Shown here one piece after another: positions 33,546 through 41,582 of a stretch of 48,827 bases of DNA. The position numbers and the translations under genes are program-made. Below the pieces are notes generated by a model. It worked only from the letters and a program-made list of their open reading frames with translations. It was not told where the DNA came from and ran no database searches. Numbering within the stretch: position 1 is the first letter of the stretch; each line of letters begins with the position of its first letter. Location: assembly GCA_020427745.1 (NCBI GenBank), contig JAGQOC010000001.1, forward strand, positions 1 to 48,827, written 5' to 3'. Source of the stretch: Phycisphaerales bacterium. Lineage in GTDB: Bacteria > Planctomycetota > Phycisphaerae > Phycisphaerales > UBA1924.

Positions 33546-34058
33546 CTACCGCAGCACATACTCGTCCTGCAGCACCACCGCTTCCCCGTCAGCCAGCGCT
33601 GTCCGAAACAGCACACGGATCCGCCCGCGCGAGCCCTCCCCCACACGGACCGCCTTGTCCAGCCAAGCAGGAAGCCCGCCGAGCACCACCCGGTAGGTCC
33701 GCGTCGCGGAATCAAAGTACCCGACATTAGAATCCAGCTCCCGCAGATCCACATCCCAACGCACCCGCTCGTCGCCCTCCGCGCTGCCGCGGAGCTGAAC
33801 CTGCAACGCACCAACCCCCTTGACCGTGTCGCCCCAGGAGTCCTTGAGCTCGACATGCAGCACGATCCGCGCGTTATCCGCCGTGTCCAGCTCCGTGTGC
33901 GTCAACGGGTGCACACGCATCACCCTTGGCGCGAACGGCCCCGGCACCGCGAGCCCATCCTCCGTACGCACCACCTGCTCACGCACGATCTGCACACGCG
34001 AACACCCGACACCAAAGCCGACCAGCAACAACCCGACAGCAAGCACGCACCGCATCAT
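33546..34058 (-). CDS. lipoprotein at the end of the capsid cassette
   Basis: A 170-residue predicted lipoprotein: MMRCVLAVGLLLVGFGVGC (Cys19) followed by a soluble, beta-rich domain (RIVLHVELKDSWGDTVKGVG, YRVVLGGLPAWLDKAV). No family is recognised. The start ATG overlaps the stop of the preceding gene (TGATG), with AGGA about 8 bases upstream, so it is translated together with the head cassette. In phages, a lipoprotein here could be a spanin-like or superinfection-exclusion protein; a host function is equally possible. It ends 4 bases from the convergent amidohydrolase gene. Confidence 0.7.
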   Translation of the reverse strand: MMRCVLAVGLLLVGFGVGCSRVQIVREQVVRTEDGLAVPGPFAPRVMRVHPLTHTELDTADNARIVLHVELKDSWGDTVKGVGALQVQLRGSAEGDERVRWDVDLRELDSNVGYFDSATRTYRVVLGGLPAWLDKAVRVGEGSRGRIRVLFRTALADGEAVVLQDEYVLR

Positions 34059-34345
34059 CACCCAATCCTAGCGCCGCCCGCGTTGCCTGTTGTCGATCCG
34101 CCCAGACGCTCGATCGCCGCAACCAGCCCCCGCTGCCCCGCCTCCAAACTCGCCATCGCCCGCGTGTTGTCCCGCACGACTTCAATCACAGCACTCTGCC
34201 CCCTCGACGATTCCATCAACGCGGTGTGCGCCTGTGTGAGCTCCCGCTCTCGCTCCGCCGACGATCTCCGCTCGACCAGCCACATCCAGCACACCATCCC
34301 CGCGACCCCGAACTGCGCCGCCGTCGCCATGATCTCCGCTTCCAT
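34058..34345 (-). CDS. small membrane/coiled-coil protein, holin-like in layout
   Basis: A 95-residue protein with one N-terminal membrane span (MATAAQFGVAGMVCWMWLVE) and a long charged helix after it (RRSSAERERELTQAHTALME). This layout, a single span followed by a coiled coil, resembles BhlA/UviB-type holin-like phage proteins, but no sequence signature proves it. ATG 34345 is chosen over TTG 34357. It overlaps the downstream lipoprotein gene and follows the 128-residue cassette gene by 12 bases. Confidence 0.6.
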   Translation of the reverse strand: MEAEIMATAAQFGVAGMVCWMWLVERRSSAERERELTQAHTALMESSRGQSAVIEVVRDNTRAMASLEAGQRGLVAAIERLGGSTTGNAGGARIG

Positions 34346-34357
34346 ACCACGCCCCAA

Positions 34358-34744
34358 TCACCCAGATGCCAGCACACCGAACATCGCCGTGTACCCGACC
34401 GAGACCGTCCGCCCCCGATCCGTCTCCCCGCTCGGCTCAAAGCTCAGCAGCTTCACACCGCTCCACTCGTGCCCGTGCGCATCCTCGAGCAGCCCCGACC
34501 CGACCGAGCTGTCCGCCTCGTCCGTGATCGCATCGCGGAGCGACCAGAGCCCAGCCTCCGTCGCGGATACCAGCCGACCACGCACCTCGACGCGCAACTC
34601 ATAGTCCCCGTACTCCGCCGATCCATCCTGCGTCACATCCCCCGCCACCGCCGCCAGTGAGACGACGCGCCGCCCGCGCCGCTGCTCCCTGAACACATGA
34701 GGCCCGGACCCAAACAGATCCTCGCCCTTATACGAACTCCCCAT
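34358..34744 (-). CDS. hypothetical phage-cassette protein
   Basis: An unrecognised 128-residue protein, mostly predicted beta (DYELRVEVRGRLVSATEAG, WSGVKLLSFEPSGETDRGR). The alternating pattern suits a tail-terminator, stopper or other head-tail joining protein, but no motif confirms this. The start is strongly supported by AGGAGGT 4 bases before ATG 34744. It lies 9 bases after the preceding cassette gene. Confidence 0.6.
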   Translation of the reverse strand: MGSSYKGEDLFGSGPHVFREQRRGRRVVSLAAVAGDVTQDGSAEYGDYELRVEVRGRLVSATEAGLWSLRDAITDEADSSVGSGLLEDAHGHEWSGVKLLSFEPSGETDRGRTVSVGYTAMFGVLASG

Positions 34745-34753
34745 CGCAACCTC

Positions 34754-35155
34754 CTAGTTCGCGTTCGTCACCGTCACCGGATCCGCATCTCCAGCATCCG
34801 AAACACACACCAGTATGATCGTTCGCTCGCTCCGCGATCCGCCAACGGCATACGAAACCGACTCCACCACCGCGTCAGCCCTCACGATCTTCCGATCGAC
34901 ATCGCTCCCACCAGAAACCTCAATCCGGAGTTCCTCCATCTCCCCAGGGATCGGCGACTCCAGATCTGTTGTCTCAAACGATTGAATAACCCGCGCCTTC
35001 ACGCGAATACGCGATACATCCGCGAACACCAGTTGAGCCCCCTCGTCGCCCCACTCCTCGATCGTCCGTGTGCCGAACCGATCAAACGACACCCGCTGCA
35101 CACCTTCCCAATCGTTACTCCCGAACCGCACCAGGTCCGGCCTCAACACAACCAT
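34754..35155 (-). CDS. hypothetical phage-cassette protein
   Basis: An unrecognised 133-residue protein with alternating strands (VQRVSFDRFGTRTIEEWGD, MEELRIEVSG). Its place between connector-like genes suggests a head-closure role, inferred from order only. ATG 35155 is chosen because AGGGGGT lies about 5 bases upstream; the longer frame to 35224 would overlap the preceding gene. It starts 10 bases after that gene. Confidence 0.6.
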   Translation of the reverse strand: MVVLRPDLVRFGSNDWEGVQRVSFDRFGTRTIEEWGDEGAQLVFADVSRIRVKARVIQSFETTDLESPIPGEMEELRIEVSGGSDVDRKIVRADAVVESVSYAVGGSRSERTIILVCVSDAGDADPVTVTNAN

Positions 35156-35165
35156 CACCACCCCC

Positions 35166-35795
35166 TTATCCGCGCGAAAGCACAAACACATTCGCCCGCC
35201 GCGCCGTATCCGCGATGCCGTCACCGTCCAGATCGATCATCGCGACCACCCGCTCACGCTCGCTACTGAACCGCTCCTTGTACATCCCCGCCCGCTGATC
35301 AAACCTCGCGCCCCCACGACCCGGCGCGCCCGCGGCCGCATAAATCAGATGCAACGCCCCCAGCGCCTCCAGCCGCGAGAGCGCACCAGGATTCGTTACC
35401 GCGTCCTCATCGATCTCACCAAGCCCGTCGGGATCGATCCCGAGCATCGCAAGCACCTGCCGATGCACCAGCCCGATCTGAGGCGTAAAAGTCCAGACCT
35501 CCACCGTTCGATTCGACGCATCCCCAGCACCCACCGGCGCGCTCGCCGTGCTCCCACGCATGATCGAGACCGTCGCCGTCGTCGCCGTATCAACGCTCAC
35601 CACCTCGAGCGCAGTCCCGTTGAACACCACCACATGCCCCGCGTCCACGCCCGCATCCACAAACGAGCCACTGGATATCGTCAGTGTCGTCCCGCTCAGC
35701 GTCCCCGTCACATCGAGCACGCGCTGCCCCGCCCAGCCGACATCCCGCATCAGCCCGGGCTCGAGCACCACCAGATCCCTGTCCTTCGCAAACAT
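35166..35795 (-). CDS. phage-cassette protein with EF-hand-like C-terminus
   Basis: A 209-residue protein following the capsid gene, where phages usually encode a head-tail adaptor. The first half is beta-rich (GTLSGTTLTISSGSFVDAG); the second half is helical (LVHRQVLAMLGI, LSRLEALGALHLIYAAAG). The C-terminus contains DLDGDGIAD, a calcium-binding loop pattern like EF-hand, dockerin or thrombospondin type 3 repeats. The ATG at 35795 (after an in-frame GTG) has AGGGGGT upstream. Adaptor function is inferred from gene order. Confidence 0.65.
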   Translation of the reverse strand: MFAKDRDLVVLEPGLMRDVGWAGQRVLDVTGTLSGTTLTISSGSFVDAGVDAGHVVVFNGTALEVVSVDTATTATVSIMRGSTASAPVGAGDASNRTVEVWTFTPQIGLVHRQVLAMLGIDPDGLGEIDEDAVTNPGALSRLEALGALHLIYAAAGAPGRGGARFDQRAGMYKERFSSERERVVAMIDLDGDGIADTARRANVFVLSRG

Positions 35796-35899
35796 CACCC
35801 ACCCCCTTCAACCAGAATCCCAAACCCGGGGCACCCGTCTCCGAGCACCCCGAGCACCCCGGCTCTCCCACCAAGGCCCGCACCATCAACGCAGCACCA

Positions 35900-37075
35900 T
35901 CAGACACCCAAGCCGGTAATCATCCCGTGCGCGTTCTCGTTCTTGAACTCCAGCGTGTACTCCCCGATCACCTGCCCGTTGACAGAGTCCCCCGTCGCCG
36001 CCAGCGGCTTGTAATGGAAACTCCGACCCTGCATCGGCATCACGCTGATCCGCGACGAATCCAGAAGCAAAATCGTGTCCGTAGGCACCCACCGGCTCAT
36101 CACCACCCGGCACACACCGAAGTCACTCTCGTACACGCTGATCATGTCCGAATAGGTCTGATCCTCCGGCAAATACGCGCGGCTCCCCGTTGCGAACCCG
36201 TTGATCTTCCGCTTCTGCGCACCGCCAACAACAATCGTGTCCACGCCCCCGCTGCTCTGATCCCAGATCTGCTTGAGCGCCGCATTAATCACCGCCTCGT
36301 TCAGCTCGTCGCTCCCCGTTCCATCCCCGTCCGGGATCCCCCCAACACCGGGCTCAAAGATGTTCGTCTCGATCGAGTGCACGATCCCGTTCATCGATCG
36401 ACGCACCGTGCTCGAACCCTGCTGCGTGCTCGTCGGTGCAACACCATTAATCACGCAGTTCTCCAGATCACGAAGCAGTTCACGCATCCGCTCCTGCTTC
36501 TGGTAATCCACCTCGTCCGCGATCCCGTACGCCCTGCTCGCCTGCATCGAGCCCGAGACATCAATCCCCGCCGTAAAAATCTGCGTGTAGTTCGACTTGC
36601 GGACCCGGCTCGTAAACCGCGCCTCCGGAGCCGCGTCCCCCTCGAGCGCCGCGTTCCCAAGAATCGTCAGCACCATGTTGTCCGCGAGCGTCGCGCCAAC
36701 AGTCCCCCCGTACGACCGCGTCACCCCAAGCGTGTTGCTGCCCGTGTTCACACTCCCCACCAGCATCACCTCGCTCGTGTTCCCGGGACGCACAAGATCC
36801 CCCACCCGGAACACGCTCGCGTCGTCCACAATCAGCCCCACCGCCGTCTCCGGGTCCGGCGTAAAACTCGTCTGATTCAGCGTCCCCATATTCCCGAGCA
36901 GCGTGTCCTCGATCCACTCATGCACCGTCGACAACGCCGAACGCTTCGCATCCCCCAGGTGATCAAGCAACGGCACCTCGAACGGGCTCACAATCCCGAT
37001 GATGTCGCTCACATCCTCCACCAGCTCGGGCAAGCCCGCCCCCGCCCCGTATGTCGCCTTCCCAGTAAAACTCAT
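35900..37075 (-). CDS. major capsid protein (SU10/DUF5309 type)
   Basis: A 391-residue protein matching the SU10-type, HK97-fold major capsid family (DUF5309). Evidence by eye: LVEDVSDIIGIVSPFEVPLLDHLG at the N-terminus (the family's domain start, roughly residues 16-41), VHEWIEDTL, GVTRSYGGTVGA, and a closing AHGMITGLGV. No N-terminal delta domain is attached, which fits a separate scaffold gene upstream. GGAGG lies 5 bases before the ATG. The coding sequence is intact, with no stop or frameshift, so it is probably under selection or recently acquired. Confidence 0.8.
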   Translation of the reverse strand: MSFTGKATYGAGAGLPELVEDVSDIIGIVSPFEVPLLDHLGDAKRSALSTVHEWIEDTLLGNMGTLNQTSFTPDPETAVGLIVDDASVFRVGDLVRPGNTSEVMLVGSVNTGSNTLGVTRSYGGTVGATLADNMVLTILGNAALEGDAAPEARFTSRVRKSNYTQIFTAGIDVSGSMQASRAYGIADEVDYQKQERMRELLRDLENCVINGVAPTSTQQGSSTVRRSMNGIVHSIETNIFEPGVGGIPDGDGTGSDELNEAVINAALKQIWDQSSGGVDTIVVGGAQKRKINGFATGSRAYLPEDQTYSDMISVYESDFGVCRVVMSRWVPTDTILLLDSSRISVMPMQGRSFHYKPLAATGDSVNGQVIGEYTLEFKNENAHGMITGLGV

Positions 37076-37134
37076 CTCGCCTCCTCAATGCGCACCAACG
37101 CGCTCCCTCTCAAAGCCCAACACCAATACGCCCG

Positions 37135-37644
37135 CTAACAGCACGCCCGACGAGCCTGCAGATACCGCAACAACGCCCCTCGATCACCGCTCGCCCGCGC
37201 TTCCCCGGCCATCGTGTCCAAATCCTCCGACCGACCACGCTGCACCATCGCACTCATCAGCGATCCACCCGTTCTCTTTGCGCCAGACCCGCCCGCAAAG
37301 AGGAACGGCTTCTTGCTCCTCAGTTCCCGCACAGCGATCGCCACATCCGGCTCATCCATCCCCGCGATCGCCACCTCCGTCAGCAGACACGCCGTCTCCA
37401 GATCCACCGCGTTCGCCCGCGACACTTCCTGCTCGATCTGCGATCGACGCTCTACCGCCGCGACCGCCTCGTTCGCCGCCGCAAGCTCCTCGCGGAGCGA
37501 GGCAACCGTCCGCTTCAGTTCCGCGATCTCCGCTTGCGCCTCCTGCTCCTCTTCCAGCAGCTCCGGGCTCACCGGCGGACGCGTCTCTACAGCCTCTCCG
37601 CCCCCGCCACCACCGAACTGCTGGCCGCCATCAACCTTCGACAT
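37135..37644 (-). CDS. coiled-coil protein, scaffold-like
   Basis: A 169-residue protein between portal and capsid, the usual site of the scaffolding gene. After a Gly-rich N-terminus (residues 8-16) comes a long coiled coil (about 30-75, EEEQEAQAEIAELKRTVAS and on), then a charged, basic C-terminus ending in RRACC. Scaffolds commonly have this shape: a helical middle and a basic C-terminal capsid-binding end. No protease signature is seen. GGAGGT lies 5 bases before the ATG. Confidence 0.65.
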   Translation of the reverse strand: MSKVDGGQQFGGGGGGEAVETRPPVSPELLEEEQEAQAEIAELKRTVASLREELAAANEAVAAVERRSQIEQEVSRANAVDLETACLLTEVAIAGMDEPDVAIAVRELRSKKPFLFAGGSGAKRTGGSLMSAMVQRGRSEDLDTMAGEARASGDRGALLRYLQARRACC

Positions 37645-37661
37645 CCCACACCTCCATTCGC

Positions 37662-39155
37662 TTACACAACCCCAGGATCAACACGCCCGTACCCGAGCTC
37701 CGCGATCACCGTCTCCGCGGGAACACCAAGCTCGATCTTCCCCTTCGCCGCGGCAACCGTCTCCCGCTCGTCCGCTACCGCGAACTCGGGCCACACCACA
37801 CGCACACCGCGCTCACTCGGATCCGTCGAGAGCACCCCCGCCGCATCCAACGCCGTCAGGATCATCCCGCACACCTTCTCCATACCACGCCCGTACCCGA
37901 CGCGTTTGCGCCGCGTCTTCGCGATCAATCCCATCAGCGTCACCCGCAGCGCATTGCCACTCGAAAGATTCCCGAGCTTCGCACGCACCACGCCCCCCGC
38001 AAGCGGCGGCACCCCGCTCACCTTGTCCATCGCCTCACGGATCTCCGTGATATGGCTCTCCTCACTCGGGCTGTGCATGTCCCCGCCGAACCGCTCGATC
38101 GAAGCGTCCGGGTTCTCCGTGCTCCACACCACGCCAGGCCCAACCCCCGCGCCATTGAACCCCTCGATCCCCTTCGCCAGATACATCTGAAAACTCTGCA
38201 GCGTCACCCGGTTCGCCCGATCACTTAGCCGCGTATTCAGCTCGTCCTGAAGCGCCACCAGTGGCTCCACCTCGCCTATCCCGCCATACACAAACGGCTG
38301 ACGCATATTCTGGATGTGCACTACCGGCACCTCGCCCCCAAGCAGCGTGCTCGCTGACCGCGCAACCTCTTCCCCGTTCTCAAACCGACGCCACCCGCTC
38401 CTCCCGAAGACCTCCGTCACCGTCCCCTGCCTGCGTTCAACGCGGGACCCGCCCGAACCGCCGCGTCCACCAAAGAGCCGACCAACACGCCCGCCGCGCC
38501 CCCGCGATCCCTCGACCTCGTTGAGCTCCCGCTCAAAGTGCACCGCGTACCCATCAAGGACGCGATAATCGTCCGCGGAAACCAACGCAACCCCCCGCCG
38601 AGCATCGATCGGCTCGATCGTGATCCACTCCGACGCGCCCGCGAGTGTCGCGCCCCCGAGCCCCTCCGCATCGATGCGAACAAGCAGATCCACATGCCCG
38701 AACACATGCCCCAGGATCGCCAGGTCCTGCAGGAGCGCGATTCCCCCGCTCGCCTCCCACACCGCTTCGAGTACCGATTCAACCGCCAACTTCACACCCG
38801 CATCCCCCGCCGTGCTCTCAAAGCGGATCGGATCACCGAACATGAAATCAACCATCGTCTGCACACGCCAACCGATATCGTTCTCGATCACCACCTCGCG
38901 CCGCCCACGCTGATCGCCGTACACTCCGCTCCCGTTGCCCCTAATCCGTTCCGGCAACCCGATCTCCTGCGCCGCGCGATACCACCCCTTACCGCCCGCC
39001 GTGCCCGACACGCCGACCAACTCGAGCGGGTTTCGAAAATACGCCCACATCTTCTCATGCCGGGGAATCTCCCGGCTCGCATGCTCGCCGATCGCGAGCT
39101 GCACAAGCGCCCAATCCGGGTCAGCGTCAAACCTCATCTCGAGTTGGTCGGCCAT
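37662..39155 (-). CDS. phage portal protein (SPP1 gp6-like)
   Basis: A 497-residue protein of the SPP1-type portal family, which forms the dodecameric DNA gate of the capsid. Supporting blocks are MWAYFRNPLELVG, NDIGWRVQTMVDFMFGDP, LGHVFGHVDLLVRID, GIGEVEPLVALQDELNTRLS and VSGVPPLAGGVVRAKLGNLS, which follow the wing, stem and crown order of such portals. An Arg/Gly-rich loop sits near residues 220-245. The start at 39155 is supported by GGAGGAGGG directly upstream; the longer frame to 39233 is rejected. No terminase gene precedes it; a terminator and housekeeping genes lie upstream instead. Confidence 0.82.
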   Translation of the reverse strand: MADQLEMRFDADPDWALVQLAIGEHASREIPRHEKMWAYFRNPLELVGVSGTAGGKGWYRAAQEIGLPERIRGNGSGVYGDQRGRREVVIENDIGWRVQTMVDFMFGDPIRFESTAGDAGVKLAVESVLEAVWEASGGIALLQDLAILGHVFGHVDLLVRIDAEGLGGATLAGASEWITIEPIDARRGVALVSADDYRVLDGYAVHFERELNEVEGSRGRGGRVGRLFGGRGGSGGSRVERRQGTVTEVFGRSGWRRFENGEEVARSASTLLGGEVPVVHIQNMRQPFVYGGIGEVEPLVALQDELNTRLSDRANRVTLQSFQMYLAKGIEGFNGAGVGPGVVWSTENPDASIERFGGDMHSPSEESHITEIREAMDKVSGVPPLAGGVVRAKLGNLSSGNALRVTLMGLIAKTRRKRVGYGRGMEKVCGMILTALDAAGVLSTDPSERGVRVVWPEFAVADERETVAAAKGKIELGVPAETVIAELGYGRVDPGVV

Positions 39156-39355
39156 CGGTCCCTCCTCCGCTCCCTGCGTGTCACCATCGCACGCCACACC
39201 CATTCCCCCGCCGACCATCAACCGCGCGCACAAACACCATCACCCGATCCCACGCCCCGATCGCAAACCCGTGCAAACACACACATCAAACTTTTTCAGA
39301 ATCTCAGCCAAGCCCACACGCCCGCGGCCTCACCGTGCGCACAAACCAAGCGCAT

Positions 39356-39382
39356 AAAAAACGCCGCCCAGAGAGCGGCGGC
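39356..39382 (-). terminator. intrinsic terminator (minus strand)
   Basis: Read on the minus strand: GCCGCC, an 8-base loop, GGCGGC, then G and six T. It follows the 83-residue gene by about 26 bases and separates the phosphohexomutase operon from the capsid cassette, so the cassette probably has its own promoter. The 200 bases between this hairpin and the portal ATG hold no gene or clear promoter. Confidence 0.8.
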
Positions 39383-39408
39383 ATCAGCTCATCACACGGA
39401 ATCCCAAC

Positions 39409-39660
39409 TCAGATCGCCTCGACCACCGAGTACCGGTCCAGATTCACGACAACCAACTCGCCGTCATCCCGACGCAACTCCATCCGGTCCAACCACAGCT
39501 TCTTGTCCTTCGCGTGCGCGAACCACGAGCCGGTCTTCTGCTGCCCAACGCGGAGCACCTCGCCCTCGACACTCACCGCGCTGCCGCTGGTCCCGCGCAT
39601 CACCTGCTGCGTCACCCGCACCCGCATCCCCGCCTCGATCTGTACCGTCTCGTTGCTCAT
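39409..39660 (-). CDS. hypothetical 83-residue protein
   Basis: An unrecognised small soluble protein, probably beta-rich (RVRVTQQVMRGTSGSAVSVE, GELVVVNLDRYSVVEAI), in the size range of SH3-like or KOW-like folds. Gly-rich and QQK segments in the middle could be an RNA-binding loop, but no motif proves it. It starts 16 bases after the phosphohexomutase stop, so the two are probably co-transcribed; a GGGAG lies 12 bases before the ATG. It ends shortly before a clear terminator. Confidence 0.65.
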   Translation of the reverse strand: MSNETVQIEAGMRVRVTQQVMRGTSGSAVSVEGEVLRVGQQKTGSWFAHAKDKKLWLDRMELRRDDGELVVVNLDRYSVVEAI

Positions 39661-39676
39661 GCCCAACAATAGCTCC

Positions 39677-41230
39677 CTAGCCACGGACCTTCCCGATCTC
39701 GCTGTTCACCGCCGCCACCGTTTCCCGCGCGACCGCCTCCGTCGGCGCCTCCACGATCACCCGCATGATCGGCTCCGTGTTGCTCGCCCGCACATGCGCC
39801 CACACGCCTTTCTCGTCCCAATCCACCCGGATCCCGTCCTGCAGATCCACCCGGCATCCCGCCATCCCGCCATACACCCGGGCAAGATGCTCCACCACAG
39901 GCACCGCGTCCGCCTTGCTCGCCAGCGAAGCCTTCTCCTTCACGATGCAGTACCCATTCCCCCCAGGCCCCATCGAATCGATCAGCTTCACGAGCTCACC
40001 AACCGTCTTCCCTGTCATCGCCATCAAGCTCAGCACGAGCGCCATCCCGGAAAGCGAATCCCGCACATAGGTCACCTCGGGCCAGATCACCCCGCCGTTA
40101 CCCTCGCCCCCGAGAACAACATCACGCCCCTCCTGCTTCAGCCGCTTCATCGCCTCGACGACATTCGCCTCACCCACAGCCGTCCGCACCACCTCCGCCC
40201 CGTAGTGCTTCGCCACATCATCGATCATCCGCGAGGTCGACAGGTTCACCACAAACGCCGGCCTCCCGTCCCCCCCGCCGCCGTTCGTCTTTCGTCCCTC
40301 CATGATCGCCACCGCGCACAGCACCAGCGTGTACTCCTCGCCGATGTATCCGCCGAGCTCATCAACAACCGCCAGCCGATCCGCGTCCGGGTCCTGAGCA
40401 AACCCCACATCCGCCTTCAACCCCGGCACCGCATCACACAACCCGCCAGCACCCGAAAGATTTTCCTTCGTCGGTTCAGGTGTGTGCGGAAAGCGCCCCG
40501 TGTTCTCACCATGAATATGAATCGCCCGGCAAGGCGTGTCTTCAAAGAACAACTGACTGATAAGCCCGCCGCTGCAGTTCACCGAATCGATCACAACCGT
40601 CGGTTTCAACAACTCCTCAAAGCCTGACCAGAAGTATCCCTCGTCAGATCCGACAACCCGCTCGCAAGCGCTGATGACCCGCAGACAATGTGGATCTTCG
40701 ACATCGTTGTCCACCGTCGAATCATTGATCTCGTCGCCCGCCCACCAACCGATCGTCCCTTCGCGATATCGCGTCACGATCACCTCTGCGGTCGCCGCAT
40801 CCGGCGCGCACGCATCGCTGATCGTTTGTTCAACTCTTCGCCCGTCGATATCCGCATCGCCCCATCCCGCACGCCGAATCAGGATCTTAATCCCGTTCCA
40901 TTCCTGCGGATTATGACTTGCCGTGATGATCAATGCCGCGTCCGCACCGAGATAATCGCATTGCATCCCGACCGTCGGCGTCATCGCAACACCAAGCCGA
41001 CACACCCGACACCCCGTCGCGAGCAGCCCGCTGATCGCCGCCGTGTAGGTTGATTCACCGCCGATCCGTCCGTCCCGAGCAACCAAGACATGCGGCTCAC
41101 GATCCCCGACCTGCTCCTGCAGCCAGGTCCCCACCACCGCCGCATACCGCACCGCAACCTCAGGCGTCAGGCTCTCCCCCACAATCCCACGCAGCCCGCT
41201 CACACCCAGAATCAGCCCCGAATCGCCCAT
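39677..41230 (-). CDS. phosphohexomutase (phosphoglucosamine/phosphomanno-mutase family)
   Basis: A 517-residue alpha-D-phosphohexomutase, which isomerises sugar 6-phosphate and 1-phosphate. The phosphoserine loop is TASHNPQEWNG (Ser105), the metal-binding loop is DPDADRLAVVD, the sugar-specificity loop is GEGNGG, and the phosphate-binding loop near the C-terminus is ASNTEPIMR. GEGNGG resembles the GlmM/PMM specificity loop (GEGSGH or GEMSGH), so glucosamine- or glucose/mannose-phosphate are the likely substrates. It is longer than GlmM (about 445). GGAGGT lies 5 bases before ATG 41230; GTG 41233 is rejected. Confidence 0.88.
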   Translation of the reverse strand: MGDSGLILGVSGLRGIVGESLTPEVAVRYAAVVGTWLQEQVGDREPHVLVARDGRIGGESTYTAAISGLLATGCRVCRLGVAMTPTVGMQCDYLGADAALIITASHNPQEWNGIKILIRRAGWGDADIDGRRVEQTISDACAPDAATAEVIVTRYREGTIGWWAGDEINDSTVDNDVEDPHCLRVISACERVVGSDEGYFWSGFEELLKPTVVIDSVNCSGGLISQLFFEDTPCRAIHIHGENTGRFPHTPEPTKENLSGAGGLCDAVPGLKADVGFAQDPDADRLAVVDELGGYIGEEYTLVLCAVAIMEGRKTNGGGGDGRPAFVVNLSTSRMIDDVAKHYGAEVVRTAVGEANVVEAMKRLKQEGRDVVLGGEGNGGVIWPEVTYVRDSLSGMALVLSLMAMTGKTVGELVKLIDSMGPGGNGYCIVKEKASLASKADAVPVVEHLARVYGGMAGCRVDLQDGIRVDWDEKGVWAHVRASNTEPIMRVIVEAPTEAVARETVAAVNSEIGKVRG

Positions 41231-41286
41231 CACAAACCTCCAGAATCAGTCACCCACTCTAGGTTCCCACCACCCTATCCTCCCCC

Positions 41287-41580
41287 ATGCCCGATTCCCT
41301 CCAATCCTTCCTCTTCTCCTACTACGGCCTCGACTGGGCCGCCGCCGTCTTCATGTTCCTTTCCATGTACCGCCTCGGGCACCACAAAAAAGACGGCTTC
41401 GTCTACGCCGCCCTCGCATCCATCTGCTGGATCGCCTTCAACCTCATCGCCCACTCCGCCGCGGGCGTCATCGCCAACCTCATCATCGCCGCCATGGCCT
41501 TCCGCTCACTCACCCAGTGGAACGCCAAGGACGCCAGCCAACCCCAAGAACACACCCTCCCCATCACCCCCGAGCCCTGA
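41287..41580 (+). CDS. small membrane protein
   Basis: A 97-residue protein with about three membrane spans (DWAAAVFMFLSMY, FVYAALASICWIAFNLIAH, GVIANLIIAAMAFRSL) and a hydrophilic C-terminus ending in PITPEP. No family is recognised. It ends 2 bases before the PTPS-like gene, so the two are probably one transcript; a link to pterin metabolism is not shown by the sequence. It is divergent from the phosphohexomutase gene by 56 bases. Confidence 0.7.
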   Translation: MPDSLQSFLFSYYGLDWAAAVFMFLSMYRLGHHKKDGFVYAALASICWIAFNLIAHSAAGVIANLIIAAMAFRSLTQWNAKDASQPQEHTLPITPEP

Positions 41581-41582
41581 CC

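Larger units (their letters stand above)
33546..39155 (-). mobile_element. phage head gene cassette (portal-scaffold-capsid-connectors)
   Basis: Eight same-strand genes with short gaps: portal, coiled-coil scaffold-like, major capsid, three small connector-like proteins, a membrane/coiled-coil protein and a lipoprotein. The order matches phage head modules. Terminase, protease, tail, lysis and integration genes are absent, and host genes flank both sides directly. No attachment-site repeats were seen. It is either a prophage remnant or a domesticated capsid operon. Confidence 0.75.

Noticed and set aside
33546-39155. Encapsulin-type nanocompartment
   Set aside because: The capsid gene is next to a portal and a scaffold-like gene and no cargo enzyme is seen; head cassette is the simpler reading.
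39156-39408. Attachment site or integrase remnant at the upstream border of the cassette
   Set aside because: No tRNA, integrase fragment or direct repeat shared with the other border was seen by eye.
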